Assembly (NCBI GenBank): GCA_007753915.1
Contig: CP036352.1
Span: 3,411,306 to 3,475,305 of the forward strand
DNA: 64,000 nt
Source: Phycisphaerae bacterium RAS2
GTDB taxonomy: Bacteria > Planctomycetota > Phycisphaerae > UBA1845 > UTPLA1
Reading direction: 5' to 3'
How positions within the stretch are numbered: the first letter of the stretch is position 1; each line of letters starts with the position of its first letter. This document shows positions 15,418 through 24,001 of this stretch, piece after piece. A program made the position numbers and the translations under genes. The notes below the pieces were generated by a model, which saw only the letters and a program-made list of their open reading frames with translations, was not told where the DNA came from and made no database searches.

Positions 15418-18400
15418 AGAACCGCGATCTCTTCGTCCGCGATCCTGCGACCAGTGAGTTGATAAACAATGGGCAGGCTCGCATTTCCGAGGGCCGAACC
15501 GATCAAGAGCGACGGGTCTTGCGCGACGAATTATCTCACTTCGTCTGCGAAGGTAAGTACGCCGACGGTGTCATTCGAATTCTTGAATCTTACCTCGGCA
15601 ACCTCGACAGGAGTCAGCAACCCGCTGCCTGGGTGTCCGGGTTCTATGGATCAGGCAAGTCGCACATGCTGAAGATGATGCATCATCTTTGGTCAAACAC
15701 AGAATTCCCGGAAGACGGTGTGACAGCTCGCACCCTGGTTCCCGACCTTCCAAGTGAACTTGAAGCGGCGTTCAAAGAGCTCGATACGCAAGGGCGACGA
15801 TTCGGCGGATTGCATGCTGCATCAGGGAGCTTACCCACCGGTGGCTTTGAAAGCGTGCGGCTTGCCGTGCTCGGAATTATTTTGCGATCAAAAGGGCTTC
15901 CCGAGACATTTGCGCAAGCGAGATTTTGCCTTTATCTCCGCCAGAACGGCTTCCTTGACCAGGTACGGGCGCGGGTTGAATCACACGGAAAGATCTTCTC
16001 AAGCGAGTTAAACAATCTATTTGTCAGCCCGATCCTTCACGACGCACTAATCGAAGTCGATCACGGCTATGGCGACCGCAAGAATGCTCGCGAGTTGTTG
16101 AAGAAGCAGTTTGTCCAGCCGAATGACATCACAACATCAGAATTCCTTGCGACGGCGAAAGAAGTCTTGGGAGAAGGCGGACAATTGCCGTGCACGATTC
16201 TGCTATTGGATGAAGTGCAACAATACATCGCAACAGACGATGCACGGGCAACGGCAGTAGTTGAGATTGCCGAGGCGCTTTCCAAGGAACTGTCCTGTCG
16301 CCTCATGTTGGTGGGAGCCGGCCAGAGCGCGCTCGGCGCCGACACGCGCCAGCTTACCAAACTGCTGGCCCGCTTCACGATCAATATCGAGCTGCAAGAT
16401 CAGGACGTTGAGGCCGTAACGCGCAAAGTGCTTCTGCGCAAAAAGCCCGAACGCGAGGCCGAGCTAAGGGCCACCCTTGATTCTCATTCCGGGGAAATCG
16501 AACGCCAACTCGCCGGCACACGAATAGGTCCTCGCACCGAAGACCGCAAGCTGCTCACCACGGACTACCCACTGTTACCGACACGTCGACGATTCTGGGA
16601 AGCCGTGCTTCGCGCTGTCGATCCAACGGGAACCGGCAGCATGCTTCGTTCACAACTGAGAACCATCCACGAAGCACTTCGTGAATTGGCGGACCAACCC
16701 GTTGGCGCCGTCATCGCTGCGGACTATTTCTTCGACCAGCAACAACCAGCGATGGTTCAAAGCGGCGTCCTGCTTCGCGAACTTGACGAGCGGATACGCC
16801 TGCTCGACGACGGCACGCCAAGTGGTAAACTCGCGCGTCGTGTTTGCGGATTGATCTTCCTGATCCGCAAGCTACCTCGCGAGGTTGGCGCCGACATCGG
16901 TGTCCGCGCCAAGGCTGACATGCTCGCGGACCTCATGGTTAGCGACCTCAGGAATGGCGGTGCCGCCATTCGCAGGGATCTGCCGCTGCTCCTCGAAAAG
17001 CTGGTCGATGATGGCATCCTGCTCAAGGATGGAGATGAATATAACCTTCAGACAAAGGAGTATTCGGAGTGGGATAAGGAGTTCCGCAACAAAAAATCAC
17101 GAATCCAGAATGACACCGGTGAAGTCTATCGCGCGCGCGAAGTCCTGATTCGCAGCGCGGCAGTTGCAGCGGTGAAATCCGTCAAGCTTATCCAGGGCGA
17201 TAGCAAAGTCGCACGTTCGATCGCGACATTCTTCGGTGATGATGCGCCGAAACCCGACGGCACAGAGATTCCGGTCTGGGTCCGTGACGGCTGGACTTGC
17301 AGCTTGAAGAATGTTGTCGAGGCGGCCCGTGCAGCAGGCACCAACAGTCCAATTGTTTTTGTCTTCGTTCCCAAGGCCAGCGACCCCGATTTAACCTCTC
17401 AACTGGTCCAATACCAGGCCGCGAAGGAAACGCTTGAACTCAAAGGCGTGCCGGGCACCGACGAGGGGCGAGAAGCTCGAAATGCCATGCAGAGTAGACT
17501 GGACGATTCTGTGCGGCGGCGCGACAGCCTGGTCACGTCGATCGTTGGCGCTGCACAGGTGTTCAAAGGCGGCGGAACCGAGCAGCATGAATTGACGGTC
17601 GATGAAAAGATCAAAAGCGCTGCATTCGACGCGCTCGATCGACTCTTTCCCCGCTTCCGCGACGCCGACCACAAAAACTGGCCTGTCGCAAAAAGCCGCG
17701 CACAGCAAGGATCGGACTCGCCCTTGGAGGCGGTCACCTGGAACGGTCCGACCGAGCAACACGCCGTCTGTCGTGAAGTACTTCGAATCGTCGGATCCGG
17801 TGCAGACGGCCGAGCCGTGCGAACCGAGTTGGAAAAAAGTCCTTACGGCTGGCCTCAAGATGCGGTTGATGGCGCTTTGATCGCCCTCGTCGCGACGGGA
17901 CACTTGACTGCTCGTCTCAATGGCACCGCGATGTCGGCTGCACACCTCAGCCAGGGAAACCTGAGCAAGGCTGAATTCCGCGTCGAGTCAGCCACTCTCA
18001 CCGCACAAGACAAGCTCAAGCTCCGCGGCCTGTTCCAAGAGGCAGGAATCTCTGCGAAGACCTCGGACGATCTGAACGCCAAGTCGAGCGAGCTGCTCGA
18101 ACTGCTTGAACGTCTGGCCGATCTGGCCGGGGGGCAGCCCCCTTTGCCGGAGAGGCCAAAGACGCTGCACCTGGCCGATCTGCGCGGCCTCGCCGGCAAC
18201 GAGCGTCTTACGAAAATACTCAGTGAACTGGATACACTCAAAGCGAACGCAAAGGACTGGAAAGCTCTCGCGGAGTTGGCCGAACGACGCCGACCGGAGT
18301 GGGAACGCCTTCAGCGCATGATGGCCCACGGAATTGGCCTACCGGGGTTCGACGAAGTGTGCACGGCCGCCAAGGGCATCGAAGACGGCCGCCTTTTGCT

Positions 18401-18863
18401 CGACGGCACCGACCATATCAAGCCGTTGGTCAAGAAAGCCGCCGGCGCCTTGCGAGCGGCGACGAGCGAGGCCCATTCGGGTCTGACCAAACGCCATGCG
18501 AGCGAGAAAGCCACGCTGGAAAAAGGCGAAGCCTGGCAGAAGATCAGCGCCGCACAGCGCACGTCGATTCTCGCGGAGGAAGGAATCGTCGACGTACCGT
18601 CCATTGACGTTGGCACCGACGAAACATTGCTCGCAACGCTCGACATCGCGCCCCTTTCGTCCTGGAAGGACAAGGCAGATGCGCTACCCAGTCGCTTCGC
18701 CAACGCCGCCGTGAAAGCGGCGAAACTTCTGGAACCCAAGATACAGCAGGTCAAGCTGACGAGCGGGACGCTCAAGACGCCGAATGAAGTAAAGGCATGG
18801 GTCGCCGAAAAACAATGCGAGTTGCTTGAAAGACTTAAGAGTGGACCGATCGTCATATCGTGA
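15414..18863 (+). CDS. brxC: BREX P-loop ATPase BrxC
   Basis: 1149 residues, the usual size. It starts MKNRDLFVRDP as in most BrxC proteins. Walker A GFYGSGKSHM is at 76-85, Walker B ILLLDEVQQYI near 260, and a sensor-like LMLVGAGQSALG follows. The C-terminal half is mainly helical with coiled-coil segments around residues 890-1080. BrxC (PglY family) is a large ATPase essential to BREX that assembles with BrxB, PglX and PglZ. Its stop overlaps possible starts of the extra membrane protein gene. Confidence 0.9.
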   Translation: MKNRDLFVRDPATSELINNGQARISEGRTDQERRVLRDELSHFVCEGKYADGVIRILESYLGNLDRSQQPAAWVSGFYGSGKSHMLKMMHHLWSNTEFPEDGVTARTLVPDLPSELEAAFKELDTQGRRFGGLHAASGSLPTGGFESVRLAVLGIILRSKGLPETFAQARFCLYLRQNGFLDQVRARVESHGKIFSSELNNLFVSPILHDALIEVDHGYGDRKNARELLKKQFVQPNDITTSEFLATAKEVLGEGGQLPCTILLLDEVQQYIATDDARATAVVEIAEALSKELSCRLMLVGAGQSALGADTRQLTKLLARFTINIELQDQDVEAVTRKVLLRKKPEREAELRATLDSHSGEIERQLAGTRIGPRTEDRKLLTTDYPLLPTRRRFWEAVLRAVDPTGTGSMLRSQLRTIHEALRELADQPVGAVIAADYFFDQQQPAMVQSGVLLRELDERIRLLDDGTPSGKLARRVCGLIFLIRKLPREVGADIGVRAKADMLADLMVSDLRNGGAAIRRDLPLLLEKLVDDGILLKDGDEYNLQTKEYSEWDKEFRNKKSRIQNDTGEVYRAREVLIRSAAVAAVKSVKLIQGDSKVARSIATFFGDDAPKPDGTEIPVWVRDGWTCSLKNVVEAARAAGTNSPIVFVFVPKASDPDLTSQLVQYQAAKETLELKGVPGTDEGREARNAMQSRLDDSVRRRDSLVTSIVGAAQVFKGGGTEQHELTVDEKIKSAAFDALDRLFPRFRDADHKNWPVAKSRAQQGSDSPLEAVTWNGPTEQHAVCREVLRIVGSGADGRAVRTELEKSPYGWPQDAVDGALIALVATGHLTARLNGTAMSAAHLSQGNLSKAEFRVESATLTAQDKLKLRGLFQEAGISAKTSDDLNAKSSELLELLERLADLAGGQPPLPERPKTLHLADLRGLAGNERLTKILSELDTLKANAKDWKALAELAERRRPEWERLQRMMAHGIGLPGFDEVCTAAKGIEDGRLLLDGTDHIKPLVKKAAGALRAATSEAHSGLTKRHASEKATLEKGEAWQKISAAQRTSILAEEGIVDVPSIDVGTDETLLATLDIAPLSSWKDKADALPSRFANAAVKAAKLLEPKIQQVKLTSGTLKTPNEVKAWVAEKQCELLERLKSGPIVIS

Positions 18864-18871
18864 GGATGGCA

Positions 18872-19486
18872 ATGATGAACGCTAGCAACTACGAATTCTC
18901 CGAGTGCTTTATAGAATCGCACTCTGGCGACTTCTTCCCCAAAGTATTCCGATGGGTGCTGGTATTGATCGTACTTGCCGCCGCCCCGATCTATCTCGCC
19001 AAACGACCTGACCATTATACGCCATTGGTAGAGACGTTGCTTAATGTTCTCTTGTTCTTGCTCGCTTATTGGATCGGGCACAGTCAGGAAGCCGCCAAGG
19101 CGGCCCAGCGAGCAAACGATCGTTGGCTGCCGCAGGCCGAGAGCGTGATTTTCCGCCTATTAACGTTGCACGCAAACGTTAGGCGGTTCAGTTTTGCGAC
19201 AAAATCAGATTGTAAACAATCAGAGTGTGAACTGCCTGAGCTAAAGCAAGATGAAATGCGAGCAGTGCGTGTAAAAATAAAATCAGAGTGTGAAGCATCC
19301 ACACGACGCCTAGACGACATTGCCCACCAGTTGGAAGACGCTATCGGCGACTGGAGACGGTTCATAGCAGCTAATTGTGTTGGCGGGGAATGCGCTCGCA
19401 TTTTCGAGGCGATAAAGCAGCGGGAAGTGAGTCTACTAAACGGTGCCCTCATTACTGGACCGCATGATAACTCTGAAGCGCGTTGA
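18872..19486 (+). CDS. Two-TM coiled-coil protein inside the BREX operon
   Basis: About 204 residues. The start at 18872 has GAGG 6 nt upstream; GTG 18860 and ATG 18866 or 18875 are alternatives. Two transmembrane segments lie at about 26-44 (VFRWVLVLIVLAAAPIYLA) and 55-75 (VETLLNVLLFLLAYWIGHS), followed by about 130 residues of charged, Cys-containing helix facing the cytoplasm. It is not one of the six standard BREX type 1 proteins, and I recognise no family. It sits between brxC and pglX with no gap, so it is co-expressed. A membrane-anchored accessory or effector of this BREX variant is possible. Its base composition is more AT-rich than its neighbours, which suggests a later insertion. 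Confidence 0.75.
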   Translation: MMNASNYEFSECFIESHSGDFFPKVFRWVLVLIVLAAAPIYLAKRPDHYTPLVETLLNVLLFLLAYWIGHSQEAAKAAQRANDRWLPQAESVIFRLLTLHANVRRFSFATKSDCKQSECELPELKQDEMRAVRVKIKSECEASTRRLDDIAHQLEDAIGDWRRFIAANCVGGECARIFEAIKQREVSLLNGALITGPHDNSEAR

Positions 19487-19494
19487 GGTCGGAT

Positions 19495-22400
19495 ATGCCG
19501 CCGCTCGCTACCAGTCTTCGCAACGACCTTGAGACTGTCGTCAAGAAAGCTCGCGTCATCGCGGAGCGTGGGGCCAAGTCCGCGCTCGAGTCGCTGACGG
19601 TTCATGAAGCCAAGTCGGGCGGACATCTGGATGCCGCCGGACGGGAATTGCGAGCACGGCTGCGGGCACACGGTAAGCAGTTGGGCGATGCGCGAAAGCC
19701 CAATGGCGAACAAGCGATAGGTCGATTGATCCGCGAGTGTGCTTACGAGCATTGGCATCGGATGCTCTTCGCCCGCTTCCTGGCCGAGAACGATTTGTTG
19801 ATCCACCCCGAGCACAACGTCTCAGTCAGCCTCGACGACGTGCTGGAACTCGCCCGCGAACAGGGAATTGATCAATGGGAGCTGGCCAGCCGGTTTGCGC
19901 AGCGGATGCTGCCCCAGATTTTCCGGCCGGATGACCCGGTGTTGGCGGTGGCGCTACCGCGCGAGCGGACGCTGGAATTGGAACAGCTTCTCGAATCGCT
20001 GCCGACCGAGACGTTCAAGGCCGACGACAGCCTTGGTTGGGTCTATCAGTTCTGGCAGGCAGAAGAGAAAGATCGCGTCAACGCCTCGGGCGAGAAGATC
20101 ACCGGCGAGACGCTGCCGGCGGTCACACAGCTCTTCACCGAGCATTACATGGTGCTCTTTCTGCTGCACAACACGCTTGGCGCATGGTGGGCGGGGAAAA
20201 GAATTGCGAATGGCGAAGAGCGAATAGCGAATGCCGCGACCGAGGCGGACGCGCGCGCGGCCGTCGCATTGCCGGACTATCCGTTCGAATACCTGCGGTT
20301 TGTCCGCGAGCCGCGCGAGGGGGATGAAGACGGCAAACCGACGGGACCGTGGCGCCCGGCGGCGGGCGCGTTTGACGGCTGGCCGCGAGCAGCGAAAGAC
20401 CTGAAAGTCCTCGATCCGTGTTGCGGTAGTGGGCACTTTCTTGTCGCTGCGTTTGACTTGCTCGTGCGCGTGCGCGTAACCGACGAGCGCGTGTCACTGG
20501 ACGAAGCGATCCATGGCGTGCTCTCCGAGAACTTGTACGGGTTGGAACTCGACGCCCGATGCACCCAGATCGCCGCATTCAACCTAGCGTTCGCCGCGTG
20601 GCGGCTGATTGGCAAGCCACTTGCGCTTCCGGTACTGCACATTGCCTGCTCGGGCCTCGGCCCCAACGCAACAGAGGAGGACTGGTTGCGCCTAGCGGAG
20701 CAGTCAGGCAATCGGATGCCCACGCTCGGACGGGATGCAATTCGAAATGGCTTGCTCAATCTACACGCCCTGTTCTCAAAGGCCCCTACGATCGGGTCAC
20801 TTATCGATCCGGAACAGCTTCCGTCGGATCTGATCGCGGCTGACTACGACACACTTCGACCATTCCTCGACGATGTGTTTAAGGCCGAATCCGCTGATGT
20901 TGATAACTATGAGCGCGCTGTGGCTGCGAAAGGCATGGCGAAAGCGGCGGAGATCTTGGTTGGCCCGCCAAGCGGATACACGCTGTCGATTACCAATGTT
21001 CCATTTCTAACTCGGAGCAAGCAATGTCCCGCGTTGGTACAGTGGGGCGAAGACAATGCCGCAGACGCCACTTCCGATCTTGCCACAGTATTTCTTAGCA
21101 GAATCATCGAAGTGCTCGGAGTCGGCGGCACCGCAGCAATAGTCACTCCACAGAATTGGTATTTTTTGTCCACGTACAAGCGACTGCGCGAGCGCCTCTT
21201 GCGGACATGTCGCCTCGATTTCCTTGTCCGGTTAGGTCCGAACGCATTTCGAGACATGAACTGGTGGGCTGCGACGACCGCTCTATCGGTGTTCAGCAGG
21301 GGTACTCCCGAAGCTGACAATTCGTTCGCGGGACTCGACACTTCCGACTGGAAGCAGATTGAGGACAAGCAACGCGTTTTGCTCGGTTCACTTGGCAGCG
21401 CGCCTGTTCTCGTTGACCAACGATCGCGGTTCGATGTGCCCGACGCGAGGTTCACGTTTGACGAGCCCCAGTCTGAGGAACTACTGGAAGTTTATGCGTC
21501 TAGTCTTCAGGGAGTGTCAACGGCTGATCTGCCTCGCTTCTGCTGCCAGTTTTGGGAGGCGACCACATTACCGAACGGATGGACGTACTTTCAAAGCTCG
21601 TCTCACGAAACGCTTCCCTATTCGGGTCGTGAACAGATTCTCAATCTCGGAGTCTTAGAACGAGAGAGCGACGACTTGGGGGCGGCCCTGCGCGGACGGC
21701 CCGCATGGGGACGACGCGGTGTCGCAATCCGTCAAATGCGACACCTTCCTGCCACTCTTTATGAAGGTGATCCGTTTGACACGAACGTCGCGGTGGTTGT
21801 ACCTAAAAAGGCTGAACATTTGGACGCGGTGTGGGCCTATTGCACGTCGCCAGAGTATCTAAAGGAAGTGCGTTCGCTTGACCAAAAGACCAATGTAACC
21901 AACGCAACGCTCACCAAGGTTCCGTTTGACGAGGACCGATGGCGCAGGACGGCGCAGGAGCGATATCCGACCGGACTCCCGCAACCGGAAAGCGATGATT
22001 CCACGCAGTGGCTCTTTCACGGACGACCGGAGGAATCGACCGCACCCCTTCAGGTGGCGTTGGTGCGGCTACTCGGCTACCGCTGGCCGGCGGAACTGGA
22101 CGAAAAGATGCACCTCAGCACGCGGGCGCGCGATCTGGTGCAGCGCTGCGCGGAACTCGCCTCATTCGCCGATGCCGACGGCATCGTCTGCATTCCCCCC
22201 GTGCGTGGCGAGCGCCCCGCCGCCGACCGGCTGGCCGCGTTGCTGGCCGCGTGCGGCATCCGCCCCGACCGCGAGCTCGACGCTTGGCTACGCGAGGAGT
22301 TTTTCGCCGAGCACTGCAAGCTGTTCTACGATCGGCCGTTCATCTGGCACATCTGGGACGGCCGCAAGGATGGCTTCCACGCGCTGGTGAACTATCACAA

Positions 22401-22956
22401 GCTCGTCGCGCCGGGCGACGCCGGCAGACGGCTGCTGACGGCGCTGACGCACTCGTACCTCGGCGACTGGATAAGGGACCAGAAGGACCAGGTCGGCGAC
22501 GGCAAGCCCGGCGCCGAAGCGCGGTTGGCCGCGGCGCTGGAACTCAAGGCCGAACTCGAAAAAGTCCTATCCGGCGAGCCGCCGTTCGACATCTTCGTCC
22601 GCTGGAAGCCGCTGCGCGAGCAGCCGATCGGCTGGGAGCCGGACATCAACGACGGCGTGCGGCTGAACATCCGGCCGTTCCTGATGGCCAAGGATGTCGG
22701 TCGCAAGGGCGCGGGCGTGCTGCGCTGCAAGCCGAACATCAAGTGGGACAAGGACCGCGGCAAGGAGCCGCAGAGCCTCCGCCCCAAGGCCGACTTCCCG
22801 TGGTTCTGGGGCTGCGACCCGGAGAAACTCCCCGCGCACCAGAAGGACTTCTCCGGCGGCGATACGTTTGACGGCAACCGCTGGAACGAACTGCACTACA
22901 CGAACGCGTTCAAGCAGGCGGCGCGAGATGCGGTTGAGGGGGCGAAGCGTGGCTGA
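19495..22956 (+). CDS. pglX: BREX adenine-specific DNA methyltransferase PglX
   Basis: 1153 residues; the ATG at 19495 follows GAGG at 19485-19488. An N-terminal helical domain is followed by an Eco57I-like N6-adenine MTase: motif I VLDPCCGSGHF at about 304 and motif IV near 500, here TNVPF rather than the usual NPPY/F. A large C-terminal region (about 560-1153) should hold target recognition and BREX-specific parts. PglX methylates the BREX site on the host genome to mark self. The last 100 residues are duplicated downstream as a separate ORF. The NVPF motif may be normal for this subgroup; methylase activity should not be assumed from the name. Confidence 0.85.
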   Translation: MPPLATSLRNDLETVVKKARVIAERGAKSALESLTVHEAKSGGHLDAAGRELRARLRAHGKQLGDARKPNGEQAIGRLIRECAYEHWHRMLFARFLAENDLLIHPEHNVSVSLDDVLELAREQGIDQWELASRFAQRMLPQIFRPDDPVLAVALPRERTLELEQLLESLPTETFKADDSLGWVYQFWQAEEKDRVNASGEKITGETLPAVTQLFTEHYMVLFLLHNTLGAWWAGKRIANGEERIANAATEADARAAVALPDYPFEYLRFVREPREGDEDGKPTGPWRPAAGAFDGWPRAAKDLKVLDPCCGSGHFLVAAFDLLVRVRVTDERVSLDEAIHGVLSENLYGLELDARCTQIAAFNLAFAAWRLIGKPLALPVLHIACSGLGPNATEEDWLRLAEQSGNRMPTLGRDAIRNGLLNLHALFSKAPTIGSLIDPEQLPSDLIAADYDTLRPFLDDVFKAESADVDNYERAVAAKGMAKAAEILVGPPSGYTLSITNVPFLTRSKQCPALVQWGEDNAADATSDLATVFLSRIIEVLGVGGTAAIVTPQNWYFLSTYKRLRERLLRTCRLDFLVRLGPNAFRDMNWWAATTALSVFSRGTPEADNSFAGLDTSDWKQIEDKQRVLLGSLGSAPVLVDQRSRFDVPDARFTFDEPQSEELLEVYASSLQGVSTADLPRFCCQFWEATTLPNGWTYFQSSSHETLPYSGREQILNLGVLERESDDLGAALRGRPAWGRRGVAIRQMRHLPATLYEGDPFDTNVAVVVPKKAEHLDAVWAYCTSPEYLKEVRSLDQKTNVTNATLTKVPFDEDRWRRTAQERYPTGLPQPESDDSTQWLFHGRPEESTAPLQVALVRLLGYRWPAELDEKMHLSTRARDLVQRCAELASFADADGIVCIPPVRGERPAADRLAALLAACGIRPDRELDAWLREEFFAEHCKLFYDRPFIWHIWDGRKDGFHALVNYHKLVAPGDAGRRLLTALTHSYLGDWIRDQKDQVGDGKPGAEARLAAALELKAELEKVLSGEPPFDIFVRWKPLREQPIGWEPDINDGVRLNIRPFLMAKDVGRKGAGVLRCKPNIKWDKDRGKEPQSLRPKADFPWFWGCDPEKLPAHQKDFSGGDTFDGNRWNELHYTNAFKQAARDAVEGAKRG

Positions 22957-23575
22957 TGTCCTGAAATTGACACCCAGAGAGTTTGCGCGCGGGTACAAGG
23001 CGTATCAGGCTCGTGAGCCCAGAGACGCAATGTATCGAATTGCGACGTTCCTGGTCAAACATCACTGGGGCAGACCACGAGACATGGCGGATGGTCTGGG
23101 AGTACTCCTGTTGACGTGGAATAACGCCTTCTACCGCTACGGTTCGTTTGACTTCAATCGGCTAGAGGTCGCAATTCGCAGGAATATGGCTGCTATCAAT
23201 GGTTTTCGCAAACGGAATATCACCTCACTTTCAAAGGTTGGTGAACCGGCAATTAAGCAGCTCTTCAACGAGTTCCTGGAAGCGTTGAGAGTTAAGAAAA
23301 AGGACGAGGAGGGCTTCAAGAGAAGCCCTGTTGCGGTCGCCAAGGCGCTGCACCTACTTGCTCCAAGCTTCTTCCCCATTTGGGATATCAGAATCGCAAT
23401 AGCATATGGGTGCAGATACTACGATCAGCCTGCAATAAAGTACTTGAAATTCGCCTATTACATGCAGGCACTGGCTCAAAACTTAAGTCAACGCGCGCCG
23501 GCAAGCAGCGGCCGATCGTTTCTCAAGCTGATCGATGAATACAACTACTCGAAATACACACAAGGCTGGGTGTAG
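22949..23575 (+). CDS. Unknown helical protein inserted after pglX
   Basis: 208 residues from GTG 22949, with GAGGGGG 6 nt upstream and an 8-bp overlap with pglX. The protein looks all-helical. Distinctive stretches are LLLTWNNAFYRYGSFDF, SPVAVAKALHLLAPSFFPIW and DIRIAIAYGC. The second is reminiscent of helix-hairpin-helix or glycosylase-like proteins with an SKxLHFLxPxxFP...D signature, but I cannot place it. It is enclosed by two copies of the pglX 3' end, which suggests that it entered as a cassette. An accessory BREX role is inferred from location only. Confidence 0.7.
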   Translation: MADVLKLTPREFARGYKAYQAREPRDAMYRIATFLVKHHWGRPRDMADGLGVLLLTWNNAFYRYGSFDFNRLEVAIRRNMAAINGFRKRNITSLSKVGEPAIKQLFNEFLEALRVKKKDEEGFKRSPVAVAKALHLLAPSFFPIWDIRIAIAYGCRYYDQPAIKYLKFAYYMQALAQNLSQRAPASSGRSFLKLIDEYNYSKYTQGWV

Positions 23576-23578
23576 CCG

Positions 23579-23989
23579 ATGGGAAAAAATCAACAATCAT
23601 TGCTCTTCGATTTTACGCCGGAAACAGACGCGGTCATGGCGGCAGTGCGGGAACTCCTCGCGCGCTCGCAGCCCTCAGCCTGGGAGCTAGACATCAACGA
23701 TGGCGTGCGACTGAGCATCCAGCCGTTCCTGATGGCCAACGACGTGGGCAGGAATGGCGCGGGTGTTTTGCGCTTCAAGCCGAACATCAAGTGGGATAAG
23801 GACCGCGGCAATGAGCCGCAGAGCCTCCGCCCCAAGGCCGACTTCCCGTGGTTCTGGGGCTGCGACCCGGAGAAACTCCCCGCGCACCAGAAGGACTTCC
23901 CCGGCGGCGACACGTTTGACGGCAACCGCTGGAACGGACTGCATTACACGACGGCATTAAAGCAAGCGGCGCGCGACCGGTCGCGCTGA
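23579..23989 (+). CDS. PglX C-terminal-domain duplicate with a new N-terminus
   Basis: 136 residues. The first 35 (QQSLLFDFTPETDAVMAAV and following) are unrelated to pglX at this position. From about residue 35 (DINDGVRL...) to the end it closely repeats the last 100 residues of PglX, including KADFPWFWGCDPEKLPAHQK. It lacks any methyltransferase motif. It may be a decayed trace of a second pglX, or a free-standing copy of a PglX tail that docks to other BREX proteins. It starts 3 nt after the preceding gene and is in the operon. Confidence 0.6.
   Translation: MGKNQQSLLFDFTPETDAVMAAVRELLARSQPSAWELDINDGVRLSIQPFLMANDVGRNGAGVLRFKPNIKWDKDRGNEPQSLRPKADFPWFWGCDPEKLPAHQKDFPGGDTFDGNRWNGLHYTTALKQAARDRSR
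23670..23975 (+). repeat. Direct duplication of the pglX 3' end
   Basis: About 306 bp closely matching 22622-22927, including a stretch of more than 80 identical bases (from about 22765 and 23813). The copies enclose the 208-aa gene in direct orientation, so recombination between them would delete it cleanly. Confidence 0.85.
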
Positions 23990-24001
23990 GGAGAATCAGA
24001 C

